A stretch of DNA of 64,000 bases from Monosporascus cannonballus (GCA_004154925.1 QJNS01000019.1:62001-126000), one strand, 5' to 3'. Shown: positions 12,456 to 22,929, counted from the stretch's first letter. The notes: generated from the sequence alone by a model not told the origin. Translations and numbers: made by a program.

Positions 12456-13252
12456 CTAAACATGCAAGTGAATTCCTCCTTTGCTAAAGACCAGCTAATA
12501 ACTCCATATCATGGCCTTCAATGAGTTAGCCGGGTTTCTTGTGTACCATAGAAGTTTCCGTCTATGTTAGAACTAGGAGCATTAATAAGAATGAGAAATC
12601 CTCAATAGGCGTTGCTATGCATTGGATAGTCTTGTAACCTACCAGCTTGGATACACATCGAAGGCAGATAAGTCTCTCAATTATCCAGGGGTAAAGGACC
12701 TCCTTAATGCCCTGGATCCGCAACACTGATCGACACGCATGGCGCATGTCCAGAATTAAGTACACACACCGGCACCTCCTGTTCCTTAAACCCATGCACC
12801 GTCCTGAAGTTATAGCGGTTAGGATATTCCCCTTATTGACTTCGCCGTTCTCAGGGTGCTTCGGAGGAAGCTAACAGTTAAGGTCGCCGTATTAAGTTCT
12901 GGGAAGAAGTCCCCATTCCACGATTTGCCGGGCCTCAACATAAAAGGAGCCTAGCATCATCACCGTCGCAGATTAACAACGCCGGATTGGGCGTGGCCAA
13001 GTTGCCCTCCGAGAAATCAGCCTCTTCAATTAGATGGTCCTTCATATATTCGACCCCGCTGGCTGCTAGCTGCTAAATACGTTTCATCACGGGTCCTGCA
13101 TATTAGCCGCCAAGGAACTCACCGCGTCCCAGATCCGGACCATATATGAGGGCTCGATGCCAAGTATCGTTTACAGGCCGGTTAATGGCTTGAAGAGCAC
13201 AAATCCATCACCGCTTTAGACGCTCGAAGAGAAGAAACCCTCCCAGTTCACA
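12456..13252. other. Intergenic spacer and lectin promoter
   Basis: No gene supported. A TATATA-like element near 13045 lies about 200 bp upstream of the lectin start. A 77-codon minus-strand frame has no recognisable content. Confidence 0.4.
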
Positions 13253-13935
13253 ATGTTGACAACCGCGCTCCTCGCCTTCTCGCTCGCGGCGACGGGCCTG
13301 GCCCAGGCGCCGGAGGGATACCGCACCGTGGTGATCGCCACGGCCTGGAACGACAACTACGTGCTGCAAGCGGCGGCACCAGCGCGGAGTGGCAGCGCCG
13401 TCATCCTGTTCGTCCCGCGCTCCCAAGACCCCTTAGCGCTATGTCTCTAACCTGCACCAGGTCGAGTCTCAGGAACACCCCGGAGCAGCAGTGGTACCTC
13501 AAAGACGGCAGCACGAAGCTCCAGCTGGCCAACACGACTCTCTGTCTAGATGCCGGCACCGGTGAGTACTGTCGATATTCCCCCGAAAGGACCTAGAGGA
13601 TCATATACACACACACAAGCAAATCGGTTGACATCCTTCGCATAGGCCGCAACAACGGGAGCCCCCTGACCGTACGCGACTGCGTCGACGGCCAGGCGTC
13701 GCAGAACTGGCTCTACAACGCGGAGGGCCAGATCGTCCTCGACCAGACGGGGCCGCGTAAGCAACCTTCAGGGCAACCCCCGGAAGTGAGCTGTGATTCA
13801 GGGGCTAATTGCGAAGTAGAACTCTGCGCCGACCTTTACTTCGGTAGCGTCCGGGACAACAACCCCATCGTCATTTGGCAGTGCATCGCGGGCGACAAGA
13901 ACCACCTCTGGAAGGCCACTGATGTGACTGTCTAA
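13253..13935 (+). CDS. Secreted ricin-B-type beta-trefoil lectin
   Basis: Small extracellular carbohydrate-binding-like protein, 160 residues. Four exons: 13253-13407, 13461-13561, 13646-13756 and 13820-13935. Introns are 53, 84 and 63 bp, and each splice keeps frame. The N-terminus is a clear signal peptide (MLTTALLAFSLAATGLAQA). The mature part carries QxW-type repeats of the ricin B fold: EQQWYLKDG, LCLDAGTGRNN, SQNWLYN and LCADLYFG. The first donor (GTTCGT at 13408) is non-consensus and was chosen because it is the only nearby GT with the right phase, so residues around that junction are less certain. Whether it is an effector, a defence lectin or a binding module for wall glycans cannot be told from sequence. 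Confidence 0.8.
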
Positions 13936-14364
13936 GTACTTAAGATGAAATTGCCATGTCGGAAATGAGTATGTTTGATAGTGAATCTATATCCTCGGTT
14001 TGTTCTTCATATTCGCGGTTGTGTAGCCCGCATAAAACTCTAAAATCCTCCATGGCTCACACTCCCCTCTGGTTATATACCTACCATTCAGTGTCTTTTT
14101 ATTAATGGATCGACGACCTCCAAGGATGATGACGGTGACCTAGTACACCTTCTCGGGCAAGCTCGTCAAGGAGTCTCATGTAACTTAGGATAATGGACAG
14201 GAGTGGTCGGTTATTAAAGCTAATATTGCACACCTGACAGGGGCAAGGTAGATAACTCGCAGATCTAGCGTGACAGGGCATTACTCAATGCTATACTACA
14301 ATTGAACTGTTATACACGTGTATAGTCGTACAGGGCCTCATCATCCATTCATTTGGTCGTTAAT
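13936..14364. other. Convergent 3' spacer
   Basis: Nothing gene-like. This is the shared 3' region of the lectin (plus) and the GAIG-repeat gene (minus). Confidence 0.5.
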
Positions 14365-15322
14365 TCATTTTCCCTGTCTCGTAGCGTTACCATGACCCAG
14401 TGTGTCCTGGACAGCGCCGCCGACCGCCCCGGAATCCGTGAATTGTTTTCCAATAGCACCCTCCCCCGAGAAGGGGCCGCCCACTTTCTCGCCTATGCTA
14501 CCAATGGCGCCCTCAGACTAGACATATTCCACGTTAGATACTGCTCAGATTTTTCCCCGATATGCATGAGCATATCGTCGGGTTACTCACCGTGAACTGA
14601 TGGCCAATGGCACCCTGCGAATCGAAGGCTGAAACTCTCGGGGTAGCCCTGTCACCCAGTTCGCCGCCCTTACCGAACACGCCCTTCGGACTTCCTGTGG
14701 AAGCGTATTCGTCGTATCTGTAGTTCTCGGCGGTGCGGGCACCGAGACGGTTCTGGTTCAACCCGCCCGGGCTCGATCCGTACCCAGTGGCACCAGAGCC
14801 GCTCTCGAGCGCGCTGCCGACGTGTCCCGGGTCGGCCCCGGTGCCGGTGTGCGACGGGTCCTTCGAGCCGAACATGCCGCTAGTAGCGCCCGAGGCGCTG
14901 GGTACCTTGGTCTCATCCAGACTGCTGTCGTTACCGCCACCCACGCCGACGGCCTTTTTCAATGTGTCCATGACGCCTCCGCTACGGCCGGTGCGTTCCT
15001 GACTGCCGGGATTCATCGTGTCCATGATGCCTCCGTGACTACCGCCCTGGGAGGTGTCACCCGTGTGTTTTCTATCGCCTGGTTTCAGGGCTTCCTTGAC
15101 CGAGGTCATGATGCCGCCGCCGCCGCCGTTGTTGCCGGTCTCCCTTTGCTTTGGGCGTGTTAGTAACCGATGGAGAGAAGGGATGGAGCACTGGGTGTGA
15201 CATACGTAACCAGCATTAATGCCCTGGGCTTGCTCGTCGGTCAGATCAACGTTGGGTCCGGCGGTGGATGCGCCGTAGTTGAAAAGGCGACTGGAATCCG
15301 CTCCGGAACCGCCTGTCGACAT
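14365..15322 (-). CDS. GAIGxQF-repeat hydrophilic protein
   Basis: Glycine/serine-rich, highly hydrophilic protein of 275 residues with no signal peptide or membrane segment. Exons on minus are 15206-15322, 14591-15148 and 14365-14517. The introns (57 and 73 bp) have GTATGT and GTGAGT donors, a TACTAAC branch in the first, and keep phase 0. The N-terminus contains SSRLFNYGASTAGPN. Repeated segments include IMTSVKEAL, GIMDTMN and GVMDTLKKAV in the middle. Near the end are two GAIG[HK]QFT copies with a GAIGSIGEKVGGPF unit; the last copies are only seen when exon 3 is included. Similar proteins are widespread in Pezizomycotina without assigned function. A stress or desiccation (hydrophilin-like) role is inference from composition only. 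Confidence 0.85.
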
Positions 15323-16295
15323 TGTGTATGATGCTTGTCTTGATTTTTTTAAGAGCCAAAACGTTATTGGATATTGAATGTAGGACGACCTATGTTCTCA
15401 GATATTGTAGAAGTTGCAATGCTTTGTATGAAGAATCGAGCTCGGTTTTATCAATACATATACAAAGAGGCTAACTTTGTACTTTACAGTACGCCATCAT
15501 GATGGTTTGAATGCGGAAAAGGGAATTAGACACCATTGACTCTTACAATTGCAATGTACCAAATTCCCCTACCTCTATGTAGGTAGCATGTAGTGTTAGG
15601 ATGACGTTAAGGCTTCCCCCCCAACGCATACTCCCCTATAGTCTAATTGACAATATTGTACATGGGATTCAATGCTCAGGGGTCAAGGACTTCAACTCGA
15701 TGTCATTATCTACATATGGTCAGTAAACGTCACAACGACGTCACCCCGCCGGATATATCCAATCAACTGCCTCATTACGACGACAGTTGCTACATAAGGC
15801 GTAGTTTATTTTGGGGATCTTATTTTATTCCTTACTAACCCAATACTATAAGGGTTATCGTGTCAGCTTTGCATCCTCACACCGTACCTAGGTAGCTTCT
15901 CGCTGCCAAGAATTTGCACTCTGAAATGAGGGCATTAATGAAGCTCGGGGCGTCCATGGCAGCCTCTCTTTTTTTTATAAGGATCTCAGAAAACCTATCG
16001 GACCTAATAGTACGGACTGCATGCTGCCATAATAATTACTTTCCTATTTGGGGAAATCGGCTTTTAATAAAAAGAGCGACTTAATAATCTTCGTTCATTC
16101 CCTTCGTGCCTTAATACTTTAAAACGAAGGCAAAACCGACACAATAACCCTCGTTCACTCCCTTCGTTTCCCTCAATACGTTAAAACAAGGGCTCTATGT
16201 AGGTATCTACAACGTGAAGGATCAAAAGTACATCTAGCATTTACCATACTCAGAAAAGACATACCACACGAAGAAAGCAATATTCATGAATCCCC
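15323..16295. other. Promoter of GAIG-repeat gene and repeat-bearing spacer
   Basis: No gene supported. The first few hundred bases are the upstream region of the minus-strand GAIG-repeat gene. A degenerate two-copy tandem repeat occupies about 16082-16195. Confidence 0.45.
16082..16195. repeat. Degenerate tandem repeat, period 60 bp, two copies
   Basis: TCGTTCATTCCCTTCGT near 16091 recurs as TCGTTCACTCCCTTCGT near 16151, each followed by an A/T-rich core and an inverted CTTCGT/ACGAAG-type pairing (for example CCTTCGT with AAACGAAGG in copy 1). Many differences are C/T or A/G transitions. Possibly the end of a decayed element. Confidence 0.5.
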
Positions 16296-16866
16296 TTATG
16301 GGGCAAATGAGAAACCTTTCATCCTCGGAACAATTGTCATGTCGCGGATATCATCACGCTAGAACACCCAGGCCAAGAAGCGCTCGGCGCCCATACCCCC
16401 TCCTGTCGTGAGCATACACTTCTGTTCCTTGATATCCATATACCACGAATATCCCTCTACGGGTACTTCATGCTGTTACAGCGCGAGGAGCACGTCCTTA
16501 CCAAGGAGGTGACGCTCACCGAGACCTAAGACCCCGCCCTTGCCAAGCAGAACATCCGAACAGCGTGCCTTAGTACCTGTCTCGTTTGCAAAGGCTTGGT
16601 AAAATGGCACGCTTAGGTGATCCATTTCTGTAAGCCATACTGCGCCACCGAAATGCTTGATTGGTTTCTGTTCCCCAGCGCGTGTAAGTGCCCTCCCTTT
16701 ACATGGGTCGGAAGCTACAACGTGCCACCAGCAGCTACTATCCATGAATTGAGGGTTCAGTGCATCATCGACGGTAATGCAGGGGAGCCTGCGGTCATGG
16801 GACTGGTACAGCTCAAGCAAGGCCACCAGGTGGCCAGTAGTGCCTGCAACGTCGTTGATAAGCCCC
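16296..16866 (-). pseudogene. Asparaginyl-tRNA-synthetase-like / AsnA-like enzyme, broken
   Basis: Remnant of a class II aminoacyl-tRNA-synthetase-like catalytic domain, most like AsnRS paralogues. One minus-strand frame carries HFGGAVWLTEMDHLSVPFYQ, then GTKARCSDVLLGKGGVLGLGERH, then EGYSWYMDIKEQK, then the class II motif-3-like GGGMGAERFLAWVF, then RDDIRDMTIVPRMKGFSFAP and a natural stop. Two in-frame stops interrupt it: TAA after LLAL (near 16476) and TAG after LAWVF (near 16360). The reading frame is otherwise conserved across both stops, so this is one former gene with point nonsense changes. Both stops fit a single C-to-T change in CAA or CAG. The 5' part is not recognisable and may be lost. 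It lies directly downstream of an asparaginase remnant on the same strand. Confidence 0.75.
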
Positions 16867-16972
16867 CTCGTGCCCTTTCCAGTCAGGCGCTGGTCAAATT
16901 AAATGGCGCACCCAACTTACCTCAGCTAGCTCAGGCCTCCCTGGCTCGTTTTCCCAATTTCTTCAAAGTCAC

Positions 16973-17349
16973 TCAAGTGCCGTGGATGCCCTGCACTTTA
17001 TGGCGGGCGCTTGCGGCTAGGATTGGATTCTTGATTGTCTCGATGCAGCCAACAGCTGCATAACTGGAGGTGTTCCCATCGGCAATACTAGCTTCAAGCT
17101 TTTTAGGGGGGGCGGATGCTGATCAGTGTATTGCAAACTGGTCGAGAGCGGCCATATGTAGTTTCATACCTGGTGAAGCCCATCGCGGTTGAGTGCCGCA
17201 CCCCGTCCAGCATTAAATACGACGCAGCCTTCGAGATTTGAAACGACTAGCATCACAATATCCTTGGCCTCGGCCCCTTGCAAAAGTGCATCAGCTATCG
17301 TCTCAGCCATTTCCTGGAGACTTCGCACAGCCTTCCTGTAGGAATGCAA
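16973..17349 (-). pseudogene. Plant-type L-asparaginase / isoaspartyl peptidase N-terminal remnant
   Basis: The frame at 17170-17349 reads SYRKAVRSLQEMAETIADAL, then VVFNAGRGAALNRDGLHQ, the FNAGRGA[VA]LNRDG signature of Ntn-hydrolase asparaginases (Asparaginase_2). A 71-bp intron (17099-17169, GTATGA donor, AAAAG acceptor) joins it to 16973-17098, LEASIADGNTSSYAAVGCIE then TIKNPILAAS, matching the family's LEASIMDG region. The frame then hits TGA at 16973 after about 120 codons, far short of the usual 300 or more. The autocatalytic Thr region and the N-terminal HGGAG segment are not found. I infer a truncated remnant; a very short, non-catalytic protein cannot be excluded. Confidence 0.65.
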
Positions 17350-17953
17350 GTATTTCCATAGTCGTCGCCGCAGGTAGGGAGTGTGTGGAATCGACCGCTA
17401 AGCCCGGACAGTCCTGAAAGCGAAAGAGCTTGCATCTCGAGCGCGGGCCCTCGAGGATTCCGGGATCTAGCAGTTTTCCTGTCCCGCTCTTTACACGGCC
17501 GGTACTGGCGATGCGCTTAAGGTTCGTGACGGCATCACAGGTCAGACTGACCGGGATAAACGGACGTCCGGCTTTCCTAGCTGCGTCTCTGTGCCCCGTG
17601 GCCACGTCCCGGCCGAGTTCGTTGTCCGATTGGAAGTCTGAGGCGAGTTAGTACTCATGTTACAAATATTTTTAGAGGGCGGGTGCGTGTTACCTTGTGA
17701 AAATGACCAATCGGGGGAGCGTGCTGGTATCGCGTACATATTCGTCTAGCACCGCTTGCCGGTATAGGTGGCGTTCTTTTTGGTAATCTGGATGAGTTCG
17801 TGGGAAATCTGCTTCGACAGGGTCAATTAGTTTGTGGTTGTCCACAACAGCTGCCGGCTGATGCAACGAAGCTAATGCCGTTGCTACAGTAAGTTTGCCA
17901 GGCCCGGGGAAGCCGTTGATCCACACTAGAGGCGCTGCCTTCATATCTTCCAT
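17303..17953 (-). pseudogene. P-loop ATPase/kinase-like gene with frame lesion
   Basis: From ATG at 17953 the frame reads APLVWINGFPGPGKLTVATA, a Walker A of the GFPGxGKLT type seen in a family of fungal P-loop kinase-like proteins, followed by VVDNHKLIDPVE. After a putative intron (17638-17693, GTAACA donor, TACTAAC branch, CCTCAG acceptor) the family continues with FQSDNELGRDVATGHRDAA, then GRPFIPVSLTCD and SGTGKLLDPGILEGPRS. The two exons do not join in frame: exon 1 ends in phase 2, while exon 2 needs phase 1. This is either a one-base lesion or an unusual splice. The 3' end overlaps the start of the asparaginase remnant, supporting decay of the whole segment. Confidence 0.6.
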
Positions 17954-19145
17954 GGGTGGCCAGAGAGTCACAGAAACCGCAGTTCCCCTCAGCACCTGGG
18001 GTAAGTGCTAGTGGAAGTCGATAGAGGAGCAAGCCTGTTTTGTTTCTTAGGACTACAGGAAGGGGTTTGAGCCGAATGAAGTGGAAGTGTCTAGGAAGTT
18101 TGAGGGCTTGGGGAATGCGAGAATCCGGAAAGAGACTCCGATTTTGTATGGGTATTTATGTTGATACGGCTGTGACAAGAAGCCAACACTAACCCTGAGT
18201 CCAACAAGGCGTTTGACTGAGCCATCTTTAAAATTTACAGTTTCTAGGTACTTAAAGTTTACTACCTGTTACTAGGTACCCCGAAATCACGTGCGGATGT
18301 GTAATGTTAGAACTAGAGACTCATATGGCCAGAAACAGAATATGCTGGACAGCTTAGTGGAGTGAGTGAGAGGATGCTGCTTCAATATAATCAGGGTTTT
18401 GTTTAAGAGTAAGAGCCGAAGCTATTAGCTCGGGCGGCTGTGAGTAGGAACACATAGGCACAAGGGGGGACACTCGAAGTTGCCGGGTGAAGGCCGTTTA
18501 AGATACGGCTAAGTCACCTAGACCTAACCATGCAGGATCGCCAACAAGAACAGCCAGACACCTCTTGACCAGGTGCTTTAGAAGAGTGGCCTGATCATCG
18601 TATAGATATACGCCCTTATACCCGTATTTACATCCCGTCTGCATATACGGTAGTATGTCTAATACGGTATACATGTATTTTTTGCGTACCCCAAATAATG
18701 ATCAACGTTGGGAGAAACTGTTATGCCTCTTGAATACTCGGCTGAGCTTTGAAAGCTTTTCTGGAAGGCTAGAATACCAATTTTGCGACTAAAGGAGATA
18801 AGAAGTTAAACCCTGTTCCGGAAAAATGTAAAATGAGCCATATTGTACTTACTTATCAAGGCTTCGGGAGCATTCAAAGAGATGCTCTTTGTCAGGGACG
18901 GCAGCCATAGTCTTTATCCGCCCTTTTCCGGAACTAGTTGGCTGAAAGTAAACAAACCGCTTCACGGTTCTCGGGTGCCGTCTTTCATCGTGCTCAATTC
19001 CAGATTCAGTCACTTACATCGGAAAGTAGCTGAATGAGTCGTCCTCCTCCCCGTTACGAATTGCATGCGCATGTTCCTAGAGGACTAAGAAGAGCCATCT
19101 TGACCATTCTATACTAGCGGTCGAGGGGATAGACAGGCATCCACC
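17954..19145. other. Intergenic spacer
   Basis: No gene supported. The sequence just before 19146 (CCACCATG) is a good start context for the kinase-like gene. Confidence 0.5.
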
Positions 19146-21466
19146 ATGTTCGGCACCAAGAAGCCGCCGCAGAAGTTCGAGGAGGAGTACCGGGCGGAGA
19201 ACTACCGGTTCGAGAAGTACCAGACGGAGGACAGCGGGGCGTTATCGGACGACGCGCTCGCGAACCAGCGCGACGTGTGGATGGGCCGCCCGTTCCCGCG
19301 GCGGGGGCACCCGCCGGCGATCCGCAGCGAGAAGGTCCAGGGCTACAGCGAGCGGCGGATGGCCCGCCGCCGACGCAACATGCCGAGCCTCCTCGGCAAC
19401 TCGCCCCACGACAACGACCCGGGTTTCACGAGGGCCCGGCAGAGATTCCGCGAGGCGCAGGACTGGTTCCTGGCACAGGGCCCCTTCGACTTCATCCGCC
19501 CGCTGGGCTACGGCGGGCTCGGCCTGGCCATCCAGTTCAGGTCCAGGGGCGAGAACCCCATTGACGTGGTGCTGAAGATCGCGCTCGATGGATGGGTCGA
19601 CGATGACCTTCGTAAAGAGGAGAGGGCGACGCGGGTAAGTGCAAAACGTTTACGGTCCCCAGTTCATTTCGGCTCCGTAACTGGCTAGCTCCCTCTGCTG
19701 TTCTGACCGATGACCGCAGCAACTCGCCGGCGCGGCGCACTGCATCAAGATCATCGACCCGGAGCGGATCGGCATGAAGAAGCAGCAGCCCTACAGGTTC
19801 GCGAAGCCCGAGCTCATAGACTCGAGCTCCGAGGGGGAGCTGAGCGGCGACGAGAGCCCCGCCGACGAACCCCCAAATAAGGTACAGCGGACGCGGAGGG
19901 CGCGGCTAGCGGACAAAGAGGAAGCCAGTCGGATGCGAAGAAGACGCTGAGAGATGGCGAAGCGGGATGCCGAAACGGAAAGGAAGATCGAGGAGAGGGA
20001 GAGGCGCCTAGAACGGAGACGGAAAGCAGGCGCTAAGGGCAAGTCTATCGCAGGGGGCGACGACGACGACGAGTGGCAGCTAGACCACAAGGACCACCTG
20101 CTCCTGGAGTTCGTAGAGAACGGCGACCTGTCCAACTTCATCATGAAACTGAACGAGAAGAACCTCGTGGTTCCGAACCGCGTCCTCTGGTCGTTCTGGT
20201 TGTGCCGTAAGCAAAATATCCTTTGCCCCTTTCGCCGAGACTAACATCAGCATCAGTGGTGCGAGCATGTGTTGCTATGGAGTACCCCCGATCGAAGGAA
20301 TGCTTCAGCCCTAGAGCTTCACCCGAGCTTTCATTCCAGCCTCGCCTTGTTGTATGGTTGCTGAGAATCTTGCGCAGGTACCCCCTTCGAAAATTCCATC
20401 CGAGAAGACGACGAAACGGCGCGGAGGGAGGACCTCCCAATGCTGAACTCGCCGCTCTCGCGCTTGACGACGATGACAGGGATCTAAATGGGAAGATCGT
20501 GGACGGACAACTGTTCGAGGACGTGCCGGGTCCAAGACACAGATGGGCAAGAAACCGGATGGTTCACTTCGACATCGATCCCAAGAATAGTAAGCTTTGT
20601 CCCATAGCCAGCTAGAAGAACATGGGCATCATTGACACGGGCGAAGTCTTCATTGCCGGTTTCGATATGAACACGAGAGATGATGAGCACCTCCTGGTCC
20701 CTAGGTTAAAGGTGAGGACTGCCGCGGGGTGTAAACGGCGATGTAGTCAGCGGCTAACAGCCCGATAGCTTGCGGACTTCGGTACAGCTCTCAACGTCAA
20801 GCCCAACAAGTCAAAGTACGCTATGGCGCTGCGTTTTCTCGGGCCTATACTAATGAACGTCGCAGCGAGTACTATTTTTGCAAACGGTTTCAAGCAAAGA
20901 GGGGGTGTTTTGCTCCGGTTGGTTGGGCCGTGCATAACCGTCTCGGAGAAAATCTCCCCAACATGTCTAACGCGAGACACAGGAACAATTCGGCATCGAA
21001 TGGGACTATGTGGCCCCCCACAGACCCCTTCGGGCCTGAGATGTCGGAGCAGACAGTGGCCGGTAACTACGGCGCGCCGATGAACATCTGGGGCATAGCG
21101 TTAGTAAGTAGTCACTCCGAGAGCCCGTGACAAAGCCGAAATATACTATATAATCTAACATGGGGGCAGACCCTGTGGAACGTCATAACGAAATGCTATC
21201 CGCCAATACCTCCCCAGCGGCAACCGGGGCCGGGACCACTTACCTATTGCCACTTGATCCGGACCGATCCGAAGTACAATTACGTCGACCCGGAGCTGAA
21301 AGAAGTACTGGCGCAGTGCATGAGGCACGATCTTAAGGACCGCCCCAGCTTGTTGAACCTGTCAAGGCAGGCCAAGAGGGCCATCAAGAGGAGATATGGC
21401 AACGAGCCTGACGATTTCATTCGGGCTTGGATTCATAATGTGTTATATAATGCTTCTAGCAGTTAG
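19146..21466 (+). pseudogene. Protein-kinase-like gene, nine exons, two lesions
   Basis: Large divergent fungal protein kinase-like gene. Exons: 19146-19634, 19720-20206, 20257-20281, 20378-20589, 20647-20711, 20769-20815, 20866-20917, 20983-21103 and 21170-21466. Kinase landmarks are the glycine loop LGYGGLGLAIQF, the lysine in DVVLKIAL, LLEFVENGDLSNFI, the catalytic loop variant HFDIDPKN, LADFGTA, APEQFGIEWDY and NYGAPMNIWGIAL. Two lesions are visible. First, an in-frame TGA at about 19949 sits inside an Arg/Glu-rich stretch (RMRRRR stop EMAKRD). Second, exon 8 is one base too long (121 bp): a run of six C near 21012 shifts EQFGIEWDYVAP out of frame with TDPFGPEMSEQ. The C-run could be an assembly error; the TGA looks like CGA to TGA, or may be bypassed by a weak intron. 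All other splices join correctly, so the gene is intact or very recently lost. Confidence 0.75.
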
Positions 21467-21756
21467 TGTAGCGAGTCGGCTTGCCAGAAGCAGTCCGGGA
21501 CATTTATAGGTTTGACTCCAATATCGAGTTGAAGAGGGCTTAGTTAGAAATAATAGCTGTAGGGATACCCAGGTCATTTGAAGCCGGTCAAGAAAGACGA
21601 AGTGTCGGCAGGTTCGGGGAGTGTTCTGTGTGCGCACAAATTACCTAGGTAATTTGTCCAAGTATATATACCTTAGTTTAAACGACTTTGAGTGCGCGTT
21701 GCGGTCACGCTGGTAATCACATCAATCAAACCTGTAAACCTGGCGATTGTGTAAGT

Positions 21757-22929
21757 TTAAGCTGCGGAGTCGACTTCCATACCGACTCCCCGAGCCCTCT
21801 CGATCTCCCCAATCCGCCGCATCATCTCTTCCTTCCACGCCCTGTACTCCTCTCTTTTCTTATCTGTCATGATCCATCTGCTCTGGAACATGCTGTCTCC
21901 CTTTTGGAGGTGGATCCTCTCACTGCTTCCGTTTTCCGCGTCGTCCATTCGCTCGTCGTGCTCGACCTCGTCCGGACCACCTGGCCTGGTTAGGTACTTG
22001 ATGCCCTCAAACCATTCGCCGCTTTGCCATTCGCTCTCGCTCACTTTCTGAACGGCCGAGTCAAAGTCTTTGGGCCCCACGTCCGTCCAGCCTATCCACA
22101 GCTCGTCCTCATCCATGTCCCTGACGGTTATCTCTGCCGGTGCTCTCCCAAGCGTCTTTAAGATAGACTTCCGCATACGGACGACGAGCTTGTTGTCGAC
22201 TTCTCCGCCTTCCTCGAGAACATAGAGCTGGGCCGAGACGAGGAAATAGATAGCAGCGAGCAGCGGTGTTAAGTGCTCGTTCACCCATTTATCCTTGGTG
22301 GGTCTACCGTTTGGTGAAGCAATGGTTTGCATGCCCGCTAACACCGTCCGCCCGATACGCTCGTCATCTAATTCCTTACAAAGGAACTGGATGGTAGGTC
22401 GGACCCATGCTGGCAGTGCGTTGATGGCGCCGCCGGCTTTCTTCTTTGCAGCAACTGCAGGTGGCTTGCCCGTGGATTTAGTTGGGCTACCATCACCCTT
22501 CCCAGAAGGGGATCTGAATTGCGCTAAAGACATTTCCTTGCTGGGCGTCGCCCGAGACGGTGTGCGCTCACCACTTCCAAGACTGGCTGCATCTCGGAGT
22601 TTAGAACCGGGCGTCCTCACCCTACCGGACTTATTCGCCGCATTAGCGGGGAGGATCTTGTCCAGGTGCGTATAGAGTCTGTTGTAAACTCTAGGGGGTA
22701 CCGGGGGCCGCGGCTGAATGGTCGGGAGGTCAAGCGAGATCTTCAAGCGTTCACATGCGATATGACAGCAGGCATATGCCCTAGCGACCTCTTCCTCTTG
22801 CTTAAGCGTGCTGGCTCTGTGGCGTGACTGGGCGAGCAAGGAGGATGCCAATTCGACAAGAGGTTGCGGCAGGTTTTGAGAATATGTAGGTAGCAGAGAA
22901 AACAGATCCGTCTCCAAGGCTCGACTCAT
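21757..22929 (-). CDS. ORC6: Origin recognition complex subunit 6
   Basis: Single-exon gene, 390 residues. ORC6 is the smallest subunit of the complex that binds replication origins and loads the MCM helicase in the nucleus. The N-terminal part, ALETDLFSLLPTYSQNLPQP then LVELASSLLAQSR and AYACCHIACERLKI, is the TFIIB-like helical domain of fungal ORC6. A central Ser/Thr/Lys-rich linker (about residues 100-160: GERTPSRATPSKE, SPSGKGDGSPTKS) contains several S/T-P sites suited to CDK control. The C-terminal domain follows (LPAWVRPTIQFLCKELDD). It is divergent from the EF-hand gene, with 567 bp between starts. Confidence 0.9.
   Translation of the reverse strand: MSRALETDLFSLLPTYSQNLPQPLVELASSLLAQSRHRASTLKQEEEVARAYACCHIACERLKISLDLPTIQPRPPVPPRVYNRLYTHLDKILPANAANKSGRVRTPGSKLRDAASLGSGERTPSRATPSKEMSLAQFRSPSGKGDGSPTKSTGKPPAVAAKKKAGGAINALPAWVRPTIQFLCKELDDERIGRTVLAGMQTIASPNGRPTKDKWVNEHLTPLLAAIYFLVSAQLYVLEEGGEVDNKLVVRMRKSILKTLGRAPAEITVRDMDEDELWIGWTDVGPKDFDSAVQKVSESEWQSGEWFEGIKYLTRPGGPDEVEHDERMDDAENGSSERIHLQKGDSMFQSRWIMTDKKREEYRAWKEEMMRRIGEIERARGVGMEVDSAA

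Noticed and set aside
20590..20646. In-frame TAG after DPKN in the kinase-like gene as a third lesion
   Set aside because: A 57-bp intron from GTAAGC to GCGAAG removes it and gives DPKNIFIAGFD, which fits the kinase family.
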